A stretch of DNA of 46,061 nt from a virus: positions 1 to 46,061 of the IMG/VR virus record IMGVR_UViG_3300037245_001880. One strand, 5' to 3'. The position numbers and the translations under genes are program-made. Below are positions 28,969 through 37,376 of this stretch, one piece after another. The notes beneath the pieces are model-generated. The model was not told the DNA's origin. It saw only the letters and a list, made by a program, of their open reading frames with translations, and made no database searches. Position 1 is the first letter of the stretch. Every line of letters begins with the position of its first letter.

Positions 28969-29990
28969 TAGTAGACCCCCTGTATTATTTGCCCATTATT
29001 GTCTTGTATAAGATCGTCTTCATTATCCTGGATACCATCCTCATTTAATGAATTTTGACAAGTAATAGTCATTAACTCAGTTGTACCCTGCTTCATTGCC
29101 ACACCGGCTACTGTCTCGGTCACTGTAGAACCGTTGGGATTGAGTATGATACCTGTTATAGGTTCCCACATTAAATACGGAATATTTATTTTTAATTGGC
29201 GGGTAGTTGTTAATATCTGCAAGCAATCAATTTCTAATGCACCGGTTGCAATTCCCTCTTGTGGGGTTGTACTCGCATTATAATTTATCTTTTTAAATCG
29301 TGTAAAATTTGTAGTATTTAACTCGGCAGAGCATGATACTGAATAATTGAAGTCTGGTAAATCTTCTAGTTTATATTGATCGTCCCTTAAGCCACCCCCA
29401 CTATTAACATTTATTTTTATTTCGAATGATTTTATATTATTATCTATGGTTGTATCAATTTTAAATCTGCCCTGGCCATCATAAAACATAATGGGTTCTG
29501 CCGTGTCAATTACCGGAGAAAGTGCCGAGGTTCTGATTATCGCAGTTAATCCCTGTCCATCTACGGATATTTTAAGCGGTGTTCCAGCTTCTCCGCTTAT
29601 GGTTAAATTCTCTATTTTACAATCAGTCAGTCTCTGAGATACTGTTGCTGTTAGCATACGTTCCATTGTAAGCCACGCACGCTCATTCCTTGTAATAGTG
29701 TGGGTATATGGGTCATTTGTTCCTGAAAGTGTGTCTGTGCCTAGTATATATGCCGATAAATAGCTAATTATGTCTGGTCTGGCATTTACACTGAAGGAGA
29801 AAGCTTCTCTATGTTCCATTTTGATATTATCTAGATGGTATTCGTTATCTCCTCCACTTTTTAGGTTGTTAATCTGCATATTAGTAGAAAACCCATCATC
29901 CAGGTATGCTATAGCTATATTGGGTGTTGCTGTAGACCCTTTACTGGCCTGTTTGCCTAGCATAATATATCCCTGGTTTGATGGTATCAT
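28968..29990 (-). CDS. Tail tube protein, second copy
   Basis: This 340-residue protein is clearly related to the gene at 29999. Shared features include the start IPSNQGYI, GGD-x2-Y, NARPDI/ARPIES, WLT-x-ERML, EAGTPLK/EAGQPVK, and YNA-[AS]-TTP. It fits the long-tailed phage tube protein family (Phage_tube_2 type). It carries an extra acidic tail with a small repeat (IQDNEDDLIQDNNGQIIQG). It could form part of the tube, or the end or surface of the tail. Confidence 0.78.
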   Translation of the reverse strand: MIPSNQGYIMLGKQASKGSTATPNIAIAYLDDGFSTNMQINNLKSGGDNEYHLDNIKMEHREAFSFSVNARPDIISYLSAYILGTDTLSGTNDPYTHTITRNERAWLTMERMLTATVSQRLTDCKIENLTISGEAGTPLKISVDGQGLTAIIRTSALSPVIDTAEPIMFYDGQGRFKIDTTIDNNIKSFEIKINVNSGGGLRDDQYKLEDLPDFNYSVSCSAELNTTNFTRFKKINYNASTTPQEGIATGALEIDCLQILTTTRQLKINIPYLMWEPITGIILNPNGSTVTETVAGVAMKQGTTELMTITCQNSLNEDGIQDNEDDLIQDNNGQIIQGVY

Positions 29991-29998
29991 TTAATTTT

Positions 29999-31003
29999 CT
30001 ATAAAGGCATACTCGTAGCTACGGTGTTGTATGATAACACAGTAACAAGTGCGGTGGTTGCCTGTTTAAATCCCATCCCGGCCATTGTCAATTCCATAGT
30101 TGCTACTTCAGCATTAAGAGGAATTTGGATAGGTGTTAGTCTTACTTTTGGTACAGATACTTGCAATCGTCTCTCACTGATACCAGTACCACTTTTAAGA
30201 TTTATAATGACGTTGCCATCACTAAATGAACTCGAAGGAGTGGTGGCAGCATTATAATTAGCCTTGGCATATAGTTGATAATCGGTATAATTTAGACCAA
30301 TTGTAACCTCTGCTTCAAATCTATGGTTGATAATATCGTGTCGTGTTAATGCTACTGTTTGATTTTCTTCGTCATTTATTGCACGTAACGAGATATTAAA
30401 TGACTTAATATCGAAATTTGAAGTTGAGGATTGATTAACCATATATGTACCAGAATAGAAACTAAACGGGTTGCCTGTTTCATATGTTGGTGAGCTTTCT
30501 GTGGTGATTAGTTTTAAATAAAGACCTGTTCCTTCAACGGTTAATTTAACGGGTTGTCCTGCTTCAGCTTCCATACTGATAGCTGATAACTTAACACCAG
30601 AAAATTGTTCAACCTTACTATTTGTAGAACTAACCAACATACGCTCTACCGTTAGCCATGGTTGAACAGGTGTGGTTACTGCAAACTCTTTAGGTACGAT
30701 TGTGTGATGAAAAGGTGTAGTAGTTAAATTACTTGGTGTATCACTGCCAAGTAAGGCAGCAAATAGGTTGGTAGACTCGATGGGCCTTGCATAACAACTA
30801 AAATTTACCGGTGCTGTATAAATAGTTTTTACGCTTGATTTATCATATTGTCCATCTCCTCCCTCTCGTAATGTTTGAGCTTCAAATGTTGGTCCACTTT
30901 CATCTGATAAATATTTGATGAAATTCTGTGGTACTACTGCTGTGGTCTTGGCTGTTCCTTGGCTGCCTATTCCGATATAGCCCTGGTTCGATGGAAAATA
31001 CAT
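29999..31003 (-). CDS. Tail tube protein, first copy
   Basis: This 334-residue protein begins MYFPSNQGYIGIGSQG, with GGDGQYD, FSCYARPIES and PWLTVERMLVSS. It is the paralogue of the gene at 28968 and has the features of a tube-forming protein: beta-rich, few charged helices, no Cys cluster. It follows two small linker-type genes in the usual position between the tail terminator and the chaperones. One of the two copies is likely to be the main tube protein. Confidence 0.8.
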   Translation of the reverse strand: MYFPSNQGYIGIGSQGTAKTTAVVPQNFIKYLSDESGPTFEAQTLREGGDGQYDKSSVKTIYTAPVNFSCYARPIESTNLFAALLGSDTPSNLTTTPFHHTIVPKEFAVTTPVQPWLTVERMLVSSTNSKVEQFSGVKLSAISMEAEAGQPVKLTVEGTGLYLKLITTESSPTYETGNPFSFYSGTYMVNQSSTSNFDIKSFNISLRAINDEENQTVALTRHDIINHRFEAEVTIGLNYTDYQLYAKANYNAATTPSSSFSDGNVIINLKSGTGISERRLQVSVPKVRLTPIQIPLNAEVATMELTMAGMGFKQATTALVTVLSYNTVATSMPL

Positions 31004-31323
31004 TATTTGTTCCCTCCTTTTTTAATAGGTTTTTTAATAGGTTTTTTAATAGGTTTTTTAATAGGTTTTTTAATAGGTTTTTTGGTCTCTTTTTTAATAA
31101 TTTCTTCAACAATTTCATGTGTTGTTTTTAGTTTATCTTGTTGTACTGTTTTTAGTTTATCATGCTCAACTTCTGGCTCTTCGTAAGAAGGTTCAAAATC
31201 GTTATCATTTAACGCGGCTTCCTCACTGAGTAAACTTGTAACTTCGCCTGTCAGTATTAAACTACCATCATAGAGCCTAATTTCATCTATACCAATATAC
31301 TTGGCGCCCTTATACTTTTTCAT
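31003..31323 (-). CDS. Small protein with Lys-Lys-Pro-Ile repeats
   Basis: This 106-residue protein starts with a domain (YIGIDEIRLYDGSLILTGEV) similar to that of the gene at 31310, continues with an acidic middle (EEPEVEHDK) and ends in five KKPI repeats (encoded at 31024-31083), a basic rod-like tail. Its function is unknown. It may decorate or link the tail. It overlaps the tube gene start by one base. Confidence 0.7.
   Translation of the reverse strand: MKKYKGAKYIGIDEIRLYDGSLILTGEVTSLLSEEAALNDNDFEPSYEEPEVEHDKLKTVQQDKLKTTHEIVEEIIKKETKKPIKKPIKKPIKKPIKKPIKKGGNK
31024..31083. repeat. Five tandem 12-bp repeats (KKPI)
   Basis: The plus strand has five exact copies of aataggtttttt in tandem; on the minus strand they encode Lys-Lys-Pro-Ile. 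Perfect identity, including codon choice, suggests recent slippage. Copy number is likely to vary between relatives. Confidence 0.95.
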
Positions 31324-31492
31324 TAGTTTTACCCTCTACCTTTTTACTGACTTCAGTAACTTGCTTTTTAACAGGCTTAAATTGTTTCCTGTTTTTAGCT
31401 TCTTTATCAGACATTTCCTGTATAATGTCACCAGTTTTAATAACTCTGCCCTTAAAAGTTATGTCTCCAATTCCTAAATATTCGCCAGCCAT
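31310..31492 (-). CDS. Small tail-region protein (60 aa)
   Basis: The ATG at 31492 has GAGGGGG seven bases before it; an upstream in-frame TTG is less likely. The product begins MAGEYLGIGDITFKGRVI, with TGDIIQEMSDKEA, and aligns with the start of the 106-residue gene next to it. The C-terminus is basic (KPVKKQVTEVSKKVEGK). It lies between the tail terminator-like gene and the tube genes. Function unknown. Confidence 0.65.
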   Translation of the reverse strand: MAGEYLGIGDITFKGRVIKTGDIIQEMSDKEAKNRKQFKPVKKQVTEVSKKVEGKTNEKV

Positions 31493-31503
31493 GTGGTACC
31501 CCC

Positions 31504-31989
31504 TCAACTGAATGTGCCATGATGTTTAACAGTGATATTCAGCCAAACTTCTTGTTTGAATGTATTACCATCTGTCATCATTGGCGTGTAGTTTGCGCTA
31601 TTGGTTTGTATTCCTATTACTTGATCGCTGATAGTGCGATTATCTATGATTATTTTTTCAATTGCTCTTGTAAATCGATATGATCGCTTGGCACACTCTG
31701 AAGTATCACCATATTTAGAAACATTGTGGACCTTAATAATAATATGATGGTCCTTTTCATCCCAATTACCACCAGGAATTATCGTATCGCTTGTATTGGG
31801 CACGAACTGGATAAAAGGAAAACCTGCTATAGCATCTATTTCGCTATCAATATAATTCTTTGCCACGGGGGCTTCTAATACCACATTGTCCGCTTTTTCG
31901 GTATTGATAACCGTTAATGCTGCCGGTAATTCTGTCTCTATAAGTGTATGAACTATATCGAGTGTTTCTTCTATGTATTTAAAAGACAT
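31504..31989 (-). CDS. Tail terminator/completion-like protein
   Basis: This 161-residue protein begins MSFKYIEETLDIVHTLIE and has the alternating alpha/beta pattern of phage tail completion proteins (FIQFVPNTSDTIIPGG, HHIIIKVHNVSKYGDTSE, YRFTRAIEKIIID). It lies after the gpG-like gene and before the tube genes, where lambda gpU-type terminators are found. I infer that it caps the tail. Its ATG overlaps the gpG-like stop by one base. Confidence 0.65.
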   Translation of the reverse strand: MSFKYIEETLDIVHTLIETELPAALTVINTEKADNVVLEAPVAKNYIDSEIDAIAGFPFIQFVPNTSDTIIPGGNWDEKDHHIIIKVHNVSKYGDTSECAKRSYRFTRAIEKIIIDNRTISDQVIGIQTNSANYTPMMTDGNTFKQEVWLNITVKHHGTFS

Positions 31990-32477
31990 TATTTAACCTT
32001 CCCAATCATAGTATCAAGATATGTACTCATGATTTTTCTCATTCTATTAGCTTCAGACTTCAATATACTTATTAACGGACGGGGTGGTAATCGGCTTTGT
32101 TCTTTTCCTCCCCCGCGTTCTTTGGTACCAAAATGCTGGGCCAATGCATATTTTATTTTAGTCCCTAATGTTACTTCTCTTTTACTTGGGTTGTATATCG
32201 TTCCTGTAGTCATAGAAGTAAGTGTCTTTTTTAGGTCTCCACTTCTCACCATTATTGGCTTACCAGGATAATGTTTGGCTTTCCATGCTGCATATCCTGG
32301 GCTTAATGGTCGCCATCTTCCTTTATTTGAAGTTTCAAATCTCTTTTTTTCGATACGGTAAAATTCATCTCTTATAGCCGGCCACACTGGCATAAGGTTC
32401 GCAAATCCTCTTCGTAATTTAATTATACCATTCTTGATCTTGGCCATGCCCTTAAGTTCATACTTAATTTTAGTCAT
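31989..32477 (-). CDS. Virion morphogenesis protein (Mu gpG / phage tail S-like)
   Basis: This 162-residue protein matches the Mu-type virion morphogenesis family: PVWPAIRDEFYRIEKKRFET, KGRWRPLSPGYAAWKAKHYPGKPIMVRSGDLKKTLTS, and late FGTKERGGG and LPPRPL. Such proteins act at the head-tail joint. Its presence supports the Mu-like head assembly type. It overlaps the epimerase gene end by eight bases. Confidence 0.9.
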   Translation of the reverse strand: MTKIKYELKGMAKIKNGIIKLRRGFANLMPVWPAIRDEFYRIEKKRFETSNKGRWRPLSPGYAAWKAKHYPGKPIMVRSGDLKKTLTSMTTGTIYNPSKREVTLGTKIKYALAQHFGTKERGGGKEQSRLPPRPLISILKSEANRMRKIMSTYLDTMIGKVK

Positions 32478-33474
32478 TTATTACATCCACAATATTCTTT
32501 GCAGCGTTGCCATTGCCATATGGGAGGGTTCTTATAGCACATAATTCAGTCTTAATATTAAAACATATTTTATCTTTATCTATCGGAGTTAATCTATTGG
32601 CACCGCATTCTACACTTTCCACCCACTCTGTTTCGTCTCTTAGTGTGATACATGGTACATTTAGCATATGGGCTTCTTTCTGAAGTCCTCCGCTATCAGT
32701 AATAATTTTACAGGCATTAGCAGCGAGACCCATCATTTCCATATATCCCACCGGTTCGATAAACTCAACATTTGGGTGTATATCAAATTTTATTAGATTA
32801 TGCATAGTTCTGGGATGACAAGGAAAAATGATTTTTTTATCTAATTCATTGAGGGCCGAAACTATAATATTTAGATTCTCTTTATTATCGACATTAACTG
32901 GGCGGTGAAGAGTAAGAAGGTAGTAATCATCATAAGTTTTTACGAATTTATCCCTATTCTTTTTTATTAGATCGTACATTGTGTCTCCACAAAAATATGT
33001 ATTATCCCTTTTACCTTCAGATATTAAATTATTAAAAGCATGTAGTGTTGGGCATATTAACACATCTGCTATTTTGTCAGTTATAATACGGTTTATTTCT
33101 TCAGACATATCCATATTATTAGACCTTAAGCCCGCTTCAATATGTACCAATTTAATATTACACATCTTTGCCGCGAGCGCACCGGCTAGAGTACTGTTTG
33201 TGTCACCATATACAATAATACAATCCGGTTTTTCTATTATCATAATATTACACAAAGGAGTAAGCATTTTTGCCACTTGATTTGCATTACTACCACCGTT
33301 GATATCAAGATTATAGTCTGGCTTCCTAATATCAAGATCGTCAAAAAATACATCACTCATGTTTTTGTCATAGTGCTGCCCAGTATGAACTAATACGTCA
33401 TTTGTAAGCAATTTTAGCACCGGTGATGCTTTTATAAATTGTGGTCTGGCTCCCAAAATAGTTAGTGTCTTCAC
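32470..33474 (-). CDS. UDP-N-acetylglucosamine 2-epimerase (non-hydrolysing)
   Basis: This 334-residue protein is a clear member of the WecB/WbpI family. Motifs: GARPQFIKASPVL (about 8-20), LVHTGQHYDKNMSDVFF (about 29-45), YGDTNSTLAGALAA, HIEAGLRSNNMDMSEEINR and TLHRPVNVDN, followed by DSGGLQKEAHML and GNGNAA at the end. It converts UDP-GlcNAc to UDP-ManNAc or a related pair. The enzyme is complete, with its conserved substrate residues. It is inserted in the late operon between head-tail genes, overlapping both neighbours. A sugar dehydrogenase (6170), an acetyltransferase (5540) and a glycosyltransferase (35090) are also in the genome. Confidence 0.93.
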   Translation of the reverse strand: MKTLTILGARPQFIKASPVLKLLTNDVLVHTGQHYDKNMSDVFFDDLDIRKPDYNLDINGGSNANQVAKMLTPLCNIMIIEKPDCIIVYGDTNSTLAGALAAKMCNIKLVHIEAGLRSNNMDMSEEINRIITDKIADVLICPTLHAFNNLISEGKRDNTYFCGDTMYDLIKKNRDKFVKTYDDYYLLTLHRPVNVDNKENLNIIVSALNELDKKIIFPCHPRTMHNLIKFDIHPNVEFIEPVGYMEMMGLAANACKIITDSGGLQKEAHMLNVPCITLRDETEWVESVECGANRLTPIDKDKICFNIKTELCAIRTLPYGNGNAAKNIVDVIND

Positions 33475-33929
33475 CAGTCGTCCTCCTCTCTATTAAATGG
33501 CTCATTCTCTCTCTGGGTTGAAATATCGCTATACTCTAAACTATCCATAGATGCCCCGCTGGTACCGTCTATAACTCCTATTAGAATACTGGGGTTATCT
33601 TCAATAGCCATCATGGCTTTTTCATACGCTTTACAGAGTATTTCCGCATGGTTTGACTCATTTTTATTACCACCCATGAAAGTGGCATTTTCAGTAATAC
33701 ACGCGGCTTTCATACTTGCTAATTTATTCACATATAAGTACGCTGCATGAGTTGGACTTGTGGTGATTGGTACTGTAATACCCACGGCAGCAAACCGGCT
33801 ATTCATCTCACCCGTGACAGATGGAATATAATAGCTGGTTATTTGTATTAGTTTTGGTGTACTAGTAGTATCATAGGTTCGGTGTGCGTTTAAAGCACGA
33901 ATGTGTCCAATAGTAGCATATTCCGACAT
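33471..33929 (-). CDS. Head-tail connector-like protein
   Basis: This 152-residue protein begins MSEYATIGHIRALNAHRTYD. It is mainly helical: IQITSYYIPSVTGEMNSRFAAV, THAAYLYVNKLASMKAACI, NHAEILCKAYEKAMMAIED, with an acidic end. Size, helix content and position after the head genes fit a gp6-like adaptor that joins the portal. AAGGA lies just before the start. The epimerase overlaps its end by four bases. Confidence 0.6.
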   Translation of the reverse strand: MSEYATIGHIRALNAHRTYDTTSTPKLIQITSYYIPSVTGEMNSRFAAVGITVPITTSPTHAAYLYVNKLASMKAACITENATFMGGNKNESNHAEILCKAYEKAMMAIEDNPSILIGVIDGTSGASMDSLEYSDISTQRENEPFNREEDDW

Positions 33930-33933
33930 GGTT

Positions 33934-34104
33934 TTATTCCTTACTATTATTTACTCTATAGCCAAAAAGATTAAGTATATAAAACATTCCTAAATCTTTG
34001 CCGTTTTTGTCCGTTAGTTCTAAGTAACCATCTGTTGTGTCATGTTCGAAACATTCTATAGTTACTATATTTCCATCAGTACAATATATTGTTATTGTTT
34101 CCAT
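33934..34104 (-). CDS. Small hypothetical protein (56 aa)
   Basis: The ATG at 34104 follows directly on the TAG of the upstream gene. The product begins METITIYCTDGNIVTIEC and ends FGYRVNNSKE. It reads as a small beta-rich unit. It is in the inserted block that includes the glycosyltransferase and methyltransferase. Function unknown. Confidence 0.6.
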   Translation of the reverse strand: METITIYCTDGNIVTIECFEHDTTDGYLELTDKNGKDLGMFYILNLFGYRVNNSKE

Positions 34105-34365
34105 CTAAACGACCCTCTCATAAGTTTTTTCAAAAATGTCTGGCTTACATGGATAAAACTCTCCATTTATACCTTTAATAATATAATCACCGACTGATGC
34201 AGTCATAATACCCTCTAAAGTTGGTATCTCAATCTTAATGGGAGAGATTGACCAATTAGAAATATCTGCACCAAGGTCTATTAGTCCAGATTTAATCCAT
34301 GTGTCTTGTTCTTCATCTCTAAACAAAATTGCATCAATAACAACTGGTTTTTTTCTGTATTTCAT
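34105..34365 (-). CDS. Common phage protein of the PGDYI/EFYPCKPDIF type
   Basis: This 86-residue protein begins MKYRKKPVVIDAILF and ends with GDYIIKGINGEFYPCKPDIFEKTYE, a pattern seen in many phages of diverse hosts. Function is unknown. The ATG at 34365 has GGAG seven bases before it and overlaps the stop of the methyltransferase (ATGA). It is a small ubiquitous phage gene and supports the view that the block was formed in phages. Confidence 0.85.
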   Translation of the reverse strand: MKYRKKPVVIDAILFRDEEQDTWIKSGLIDLGADISNWSISPIKIEIPTLEGIMTASVGDYIIKGINGEFYPCKPDIFEKTYERVV

Positions 34366-35087
34366 TTTATCACTCCACAAATTACTATGTATTGCTCGAA
34401 TTTTTCAACCGTTTTAAACTTCATTAACCGGCCATATTTTTTGGTAACAGAATCAATGCTATATTCTCTTACATGAGTAACATCTTGTCTCTCTTTCTCG
34501 AAAGGCACTGTGGCATAGACAGTACAGCCCTTGGGTAGTTTATCCAGTAATTCGATATCACCATCAATGTGTTCTAATACTTCAGTTATTATGGCAACTT
34601 CACAACCGGCATAATCATAATCATAGATATCTACTATTTCAAATTCAATCGCTGGGTACAATCTACGCGCATGAAAGAGGATGGCTAGTTTAGAGAAGTC
34701 TATCCCTTTTATATCCCTAGATACATTAAAATAGAGCATATCAGAGAACCAACCAACACCGCAACCGATATCAATAAACTTTTTATTCATCTCTTTATTT
34801 TCTACCATCATTTTAATTAAGTGTATTGCGAGGTTTTGATAACACCCCCAATTATAACCGTACTTGTAACGTAGACTATAGATATCGGCTCCGAATTCTT
34901 TTATTATTCTCTCGCTCTCTCGCTCCTGATCTTCCTCAATTTTTATTATATTTTTTTTGGTTTTTCTAATTTCGTCTTGTGAATTAGTTATATTTTTTAC
35001 AATTTCTAATGTTTTAATATCTTCCAATTCTCCTACTGCTTCAATATATTCCTCTTTCTCTTTTACATTCATTTTTGTTTCTTCCAC
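34362..35087 (-). CDS. SAM-dependent methyltransferase (small-molecule or sugar type)
   Basis: This 241-residue protein starts at a GTG preceded by AGGAG. Its N-terminal 65 residues form a charged coiled-coil-like helix (RKTKKNIIKIEEDQERESERII). The methyltransferase domain follows: FIDIGCGVGWFSDML (SAM site), GIDFSKLAILFHARR, EVAIITEVLEHIDGDIELLDKL. It lacks the NPPY motif, so it is not an adenine DNA methyltransferase; it fits class I enzymes acting on small molecules, sugars or proteins. It lies just after the glycosyltransferase, so its substrate might be a glycan. Confidence 0.82.
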   Translation of the reverse strand: MEETKMNVKEKEEYIEAVGELEDIKTLEIVKNITNSQDEIRKTKKNIIKIEEDQERESERIIKEFGADIYSLRYKYGYNWGCYQNLAIHLIKMMVENKEMNKKFIDIGCGVGWFSDMLYFNVSRDIKGIDFSKLAILFHARRLYPAIEFEIVDIYDYDYAGCEVAIITEVLEHIDGDIELLDKLPKGCTVYATVPFEKERQDVTHVREYSIDSVTKKYGRLMKFKTVEKFEQYIVICGVIK

Positions 35088-35089
35088 GG

Positions 35090-36163
35090 TTAGACTCCTA
35101 TCTCGTCAAACGCTATTTTTAGTTGATTTTCCATTGTATATTTGTACCTTTTATTAAGTACATTCTTTTTGCAATTGGCCCAAAATTTAGCATCATGCCA
35201 GGGTACCTTATCAAGATTTTCTATACCTTGGACGCTTACACCAAATCCGTGTTTTACCACCCAATCACCAGCGGCTTTCGCATTGAGGCATATAATAGGT
35301 AATCCAGCAGCTATTGAGTCAAGCAACTTATTAGGGAAGCACATCTGTATTTCCGGACAATCCACATTACTGCCAACAAAGGCATAGTCATAGCGGGTGT
35401 ACTGATCTATAGCCGCGTACATTCTCATAGTGCCGTATGTACAGGCTCCAGCGAGTGTGTAAGGCATTAAATTAGCATTAGGTGTGGTATTGTATAGGTG
35501 ACTCGCTATACCTAGCTCTGTGAACTTCTGGAAGAGGGGTACACAGTCTCGATAATGTAGTTTACTGTTCATCTCTGGCACATTCACTTGACCGCAATAC
35601 AGAATACCATTTACGTGAGGTAGAGACTGTAGAGGAAAATACATTTCAGGGGCACATGAGTATGTTACTTTGATCTTGTTTTTACCCTTAATGGCAGGGT
35701 ATTTATCTTCAATTAGTTTGACATAATCGATAGTTGGTACAAATATAACCTCGCTTTTTTCTATAGCGTTCTTCTCTTGCGCGTTCATTTCTGGATTATC
35801 TTCATATCCTGGGTGGAGTGTGGGTAAGTCATGACAATCGTGCCACACCTGCCTATCTCTTTTTACGCTTGGTTCATTGGCAAGTTCGGCCATCAAGTCA
35901 GGCTCATTATGGCACCATATAATATCGGCATCACTATCACGCATGGCTTTTTCTAATTGGCTGGGTGTTTCCCAGATTTTAACATGATTAAATATATGGG
36001 CGGCCTGTAATTCAGTTACCAGACTAAATCCACCGGCTTTCGTTACAAGCTCTAGCTCATAACCTAGATTATAAGCAGCTACAGCCATTTTAATATTTCT
36101 TAAGCAGCAGAACCATGTTGCAATTAGTATTTTGGGTTTAGTATTCGTTTTAGTATTTGTCAT
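35090..36163 (-). CDS. Glycosyltransferase, GT-B fold (GT4-like)
   Basis: This 357-residue protein has the two-domain GT-B layout. The N-terminal part has KILIATWFCCLRNIKMAVAAYNLGYE and DADIIWCHNEPDLMA; the C-terminal sugar-nucleotide part has FPNKLLDSIAAGLPIICLNA, KHGFGV. The PNK-x3-S-x-AAGLP motif is typical of GT4 enzymes, which transfer a sugar from a nucleotide donor. No signal or membrane segment. It may glycosylate a virion protein or host surface glycan; position in the late operon favours the former. It overlaps the upstream gene by four bases. Confidence 0.85.
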   Translation of the reverse strand: MTNTKTNTKPKILIATWFCCLRNIKMAVAAYNLGYELELVTKAGGFSLVTELQAAHIFNHVKIWETPSQLEKAMRDSDADIIWCHNEPDLMAELANEPSVKRDRQVWHDCHDLPTLHPGYEDNPEMNAQEKNAIEKSEVIFVPTIDYVKLIEDKYPAIKGKNKIKVTYSCAPEMYFPLQSLPHVNGILYCGQVNVPEMNSKLHYRDCVPLFQKFTELGIASHLYNTTPNANLMPYTLAGACTYGTMRMYAAIDQYTRYDYAFVGSNVDCPEIQMCFPNKLLDSIAAGLPIICLNAKAAGDWVVKHGFGVSVQGIENLDKVPWHDAKFWANCKKNVLNKRYKYTMENQLKIAFDEIGV

Positions 36164-36717
36164 GCTGGCATTCCTTCCATAATCTGTGCCACAGTGGGAA
36201 TTCTGATAAATCTAGCGTCGTGTTTAATAAAATGGCGATCAATTGTTTTATTATCGATACCTACTTTAACCGTTTTTATATTCATTTTTATGAGTGGTAG
36301 GTTGCGATATTTACCGCCCACTAGGCACCGTACACCATAACCCAATCCGGCTAGTTCTGGCTCTACCTTTTTACAGTTGCTGCAATAAACCGTCTCTATA
36401 CCATTCCAACGAGTAATTTTGACATAATTGTGGTCGTGCAGTAGGCACCCGAGTTTTCTAATCAGTTTGTAAAAGAATATCATTGCTTTCTTGGCTACTC
36501 TTTTGAATTTTCTAACATATGTGCACGCGAGGATAAATGGGTATTCTGTATATGGGTTAAGTTTTCTGTCTTCTGTAAGTAACTTGTTTATCTCTGGTGA
36601 TACTATGATTTTTGGCAATGCTCGAGGACTATTAGCTTTTTTAATACAATCCTTTTGAAATTGTAAAATGTCCTTAATCGGATTAGATTTATTTTTCCAT
36701 CGTTTTCTGATATTCAT
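36160..36717 (-). CDS. DUF1660-like protein with zinc ribbon
   Basis: This 185-residue protein is very basic at the start (RKRWKNKSNPIKDI). It has the motif KLGCLLHDHNY-x12-YCSNCKK, which fits the DUF1660 family pattern of a Cys/His pair followed by a C-x2-C pair. The C-terminal 60 residues (NLPLIKMNIKTVKVGIDN) are unrecognised. Probably a zinc-binding phage protein. It overlaps the neighbours at both ends by four bases. Confidence 0.65.
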   Translation of the reverse strand: MNIRKRWKNKSNPIKDILQFQKDCIKKANSPRALPKIIVSPEINKLLTEDRKLNPYTEYPFILACTYVRKFKRVAKKAMIFFYKLIRKLGCLLHDHNYVKITRWNGIETVYCSNCKKVEPELAGLGYGVRCLVGGKYRNLPLIKMNIKTVKVGIDNKTIDRHFIKHDARFIRIPTVAQIMEGMPA

Positions 36718-36947
36718 CTTGTTTCCTTTTTGGTTAGCGAGTCTCTGAAGGTGTCTACTGCGTCAAAGAACGTATCTTTATCGAAAACAATATATTTTCC
36801 TTTGATATTTTTACAGTCTATGCAGATTTTCCCTTGGTACTCTTTGATAGAATCGACAATCAGTGGCAACTTGTAACTAGTCGCATTATGTCCAATAATA
36901 ACAAAGTCGATTTTGTTATTTATTAGCTCAATTGTTTTATCGTTCAT
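36714..36947 (-). CDS. Hypothetical protein (77 aa), first gene of the inserted block
   Basis: The product begins MNDKTIELINNKIDFVIIG and ends DTFRDSLTKKETR. It has an alternating alpha/beta pattern (IDFVIIGHNAT, KGKYIVFDKDTFFDAVD). No family is recognised. It is seven bases from the -10 box of the promoter at 36955, so the transcript is nearly leaderless, with no SD that I can recognise. Confidence 0.6.
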   Translation of the reverse strand: MNDKTIELINNKIDFVIIGHNATSYKLPLIVDSIKEYQGKICIDCKNIKGKYIVFDKDTFFDAVDTFRDSLTKKETR

Positions 36948-36954
36948 GTTTCTT

Positions 36955-36983
36955 ATTATAATCCATTTTTAGTCATTTGTCAA
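36955..36983 (-). promoter_or_regulatory. Sigma70-like promoter within the late operon
   Basis: Minus strand: perfect -35 TTGACA (36978-36983), 17-base spacer, -10 TATAAT (36955-36960). It gives the block with the glycosyltransferase, methyltransferase and epimerase its own start of transcription. The -10 box is only a few bases from the ATG at 36947. Confidence 0.85.
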
Positions 36984-36995
36984 GGTCTTCTACTA

Positions 36996-37355
36996 TTATT
37001 TGGCAAAAACTTCCGCTTTTACATTAAATTTAATATAAGAGGTAGTTGTTATGGGGTTCATTCTAATTCTTATTGAATTGGCAAAATTAGAAACATTGGT
37101 CAACTTAGCATTTGCTGTTGTAGTCATATCGGGGTGTAATGTTGCATACTGTACCCAATTAGTTGTATCTACTCTTGTATCAAGATATACGGCTGGTGCA
37201 ACTGTGCTATTTACTATAACGCTTGTGACGAAAACACCTGTCATGTGTCCTGTAACGTCAATTGCATCACCTAATATAGATGTGGATAAATGAGTAGCGG
37301 CTAGGGCGTTTTCGAATAGTGTAATAGGCTTTGTTTTAATAAATGGTACTGACAT
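36996..37355 (-). CDS. Virion-associated protein, paralogue of the next gene
   Basis: This 119-residue protein aligns with the gene at 37407: both share ST/TT-S-[IL]-LG-[DE]-AI-[DE]-V, TTTAN-x2-[LY]-T-x-V-[ST]-NF, and [IR]-x3-P-x-TTTS. It is beta-rich, as expected for a head decoration or an Ig-like surface protein. It directly follows the capsid genes. AGGAG lies about eight bases before the ATG. Which virion site it occupies is not known. Confidence 0.7.
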   Translation of the reverse strand: MSVPFIKTKPITLFENALAATHLSTSILGDAIDVTGHMTGVFVTSVIVNSTVAPAVYLDTRVDTTNWVQYATLHPDMTTTANAKLTNVSNFANSIRIRMNPITTTSYIKFNVKAEVFAK

Positions 37356-37376
37356 TTTAATACTCCTGGTAATGAA

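Noticed and set aside
31024-31083. CRISPR-like array
   Set aside because: The repeats are 12 bp with no spacers and encode a peptide in frame.
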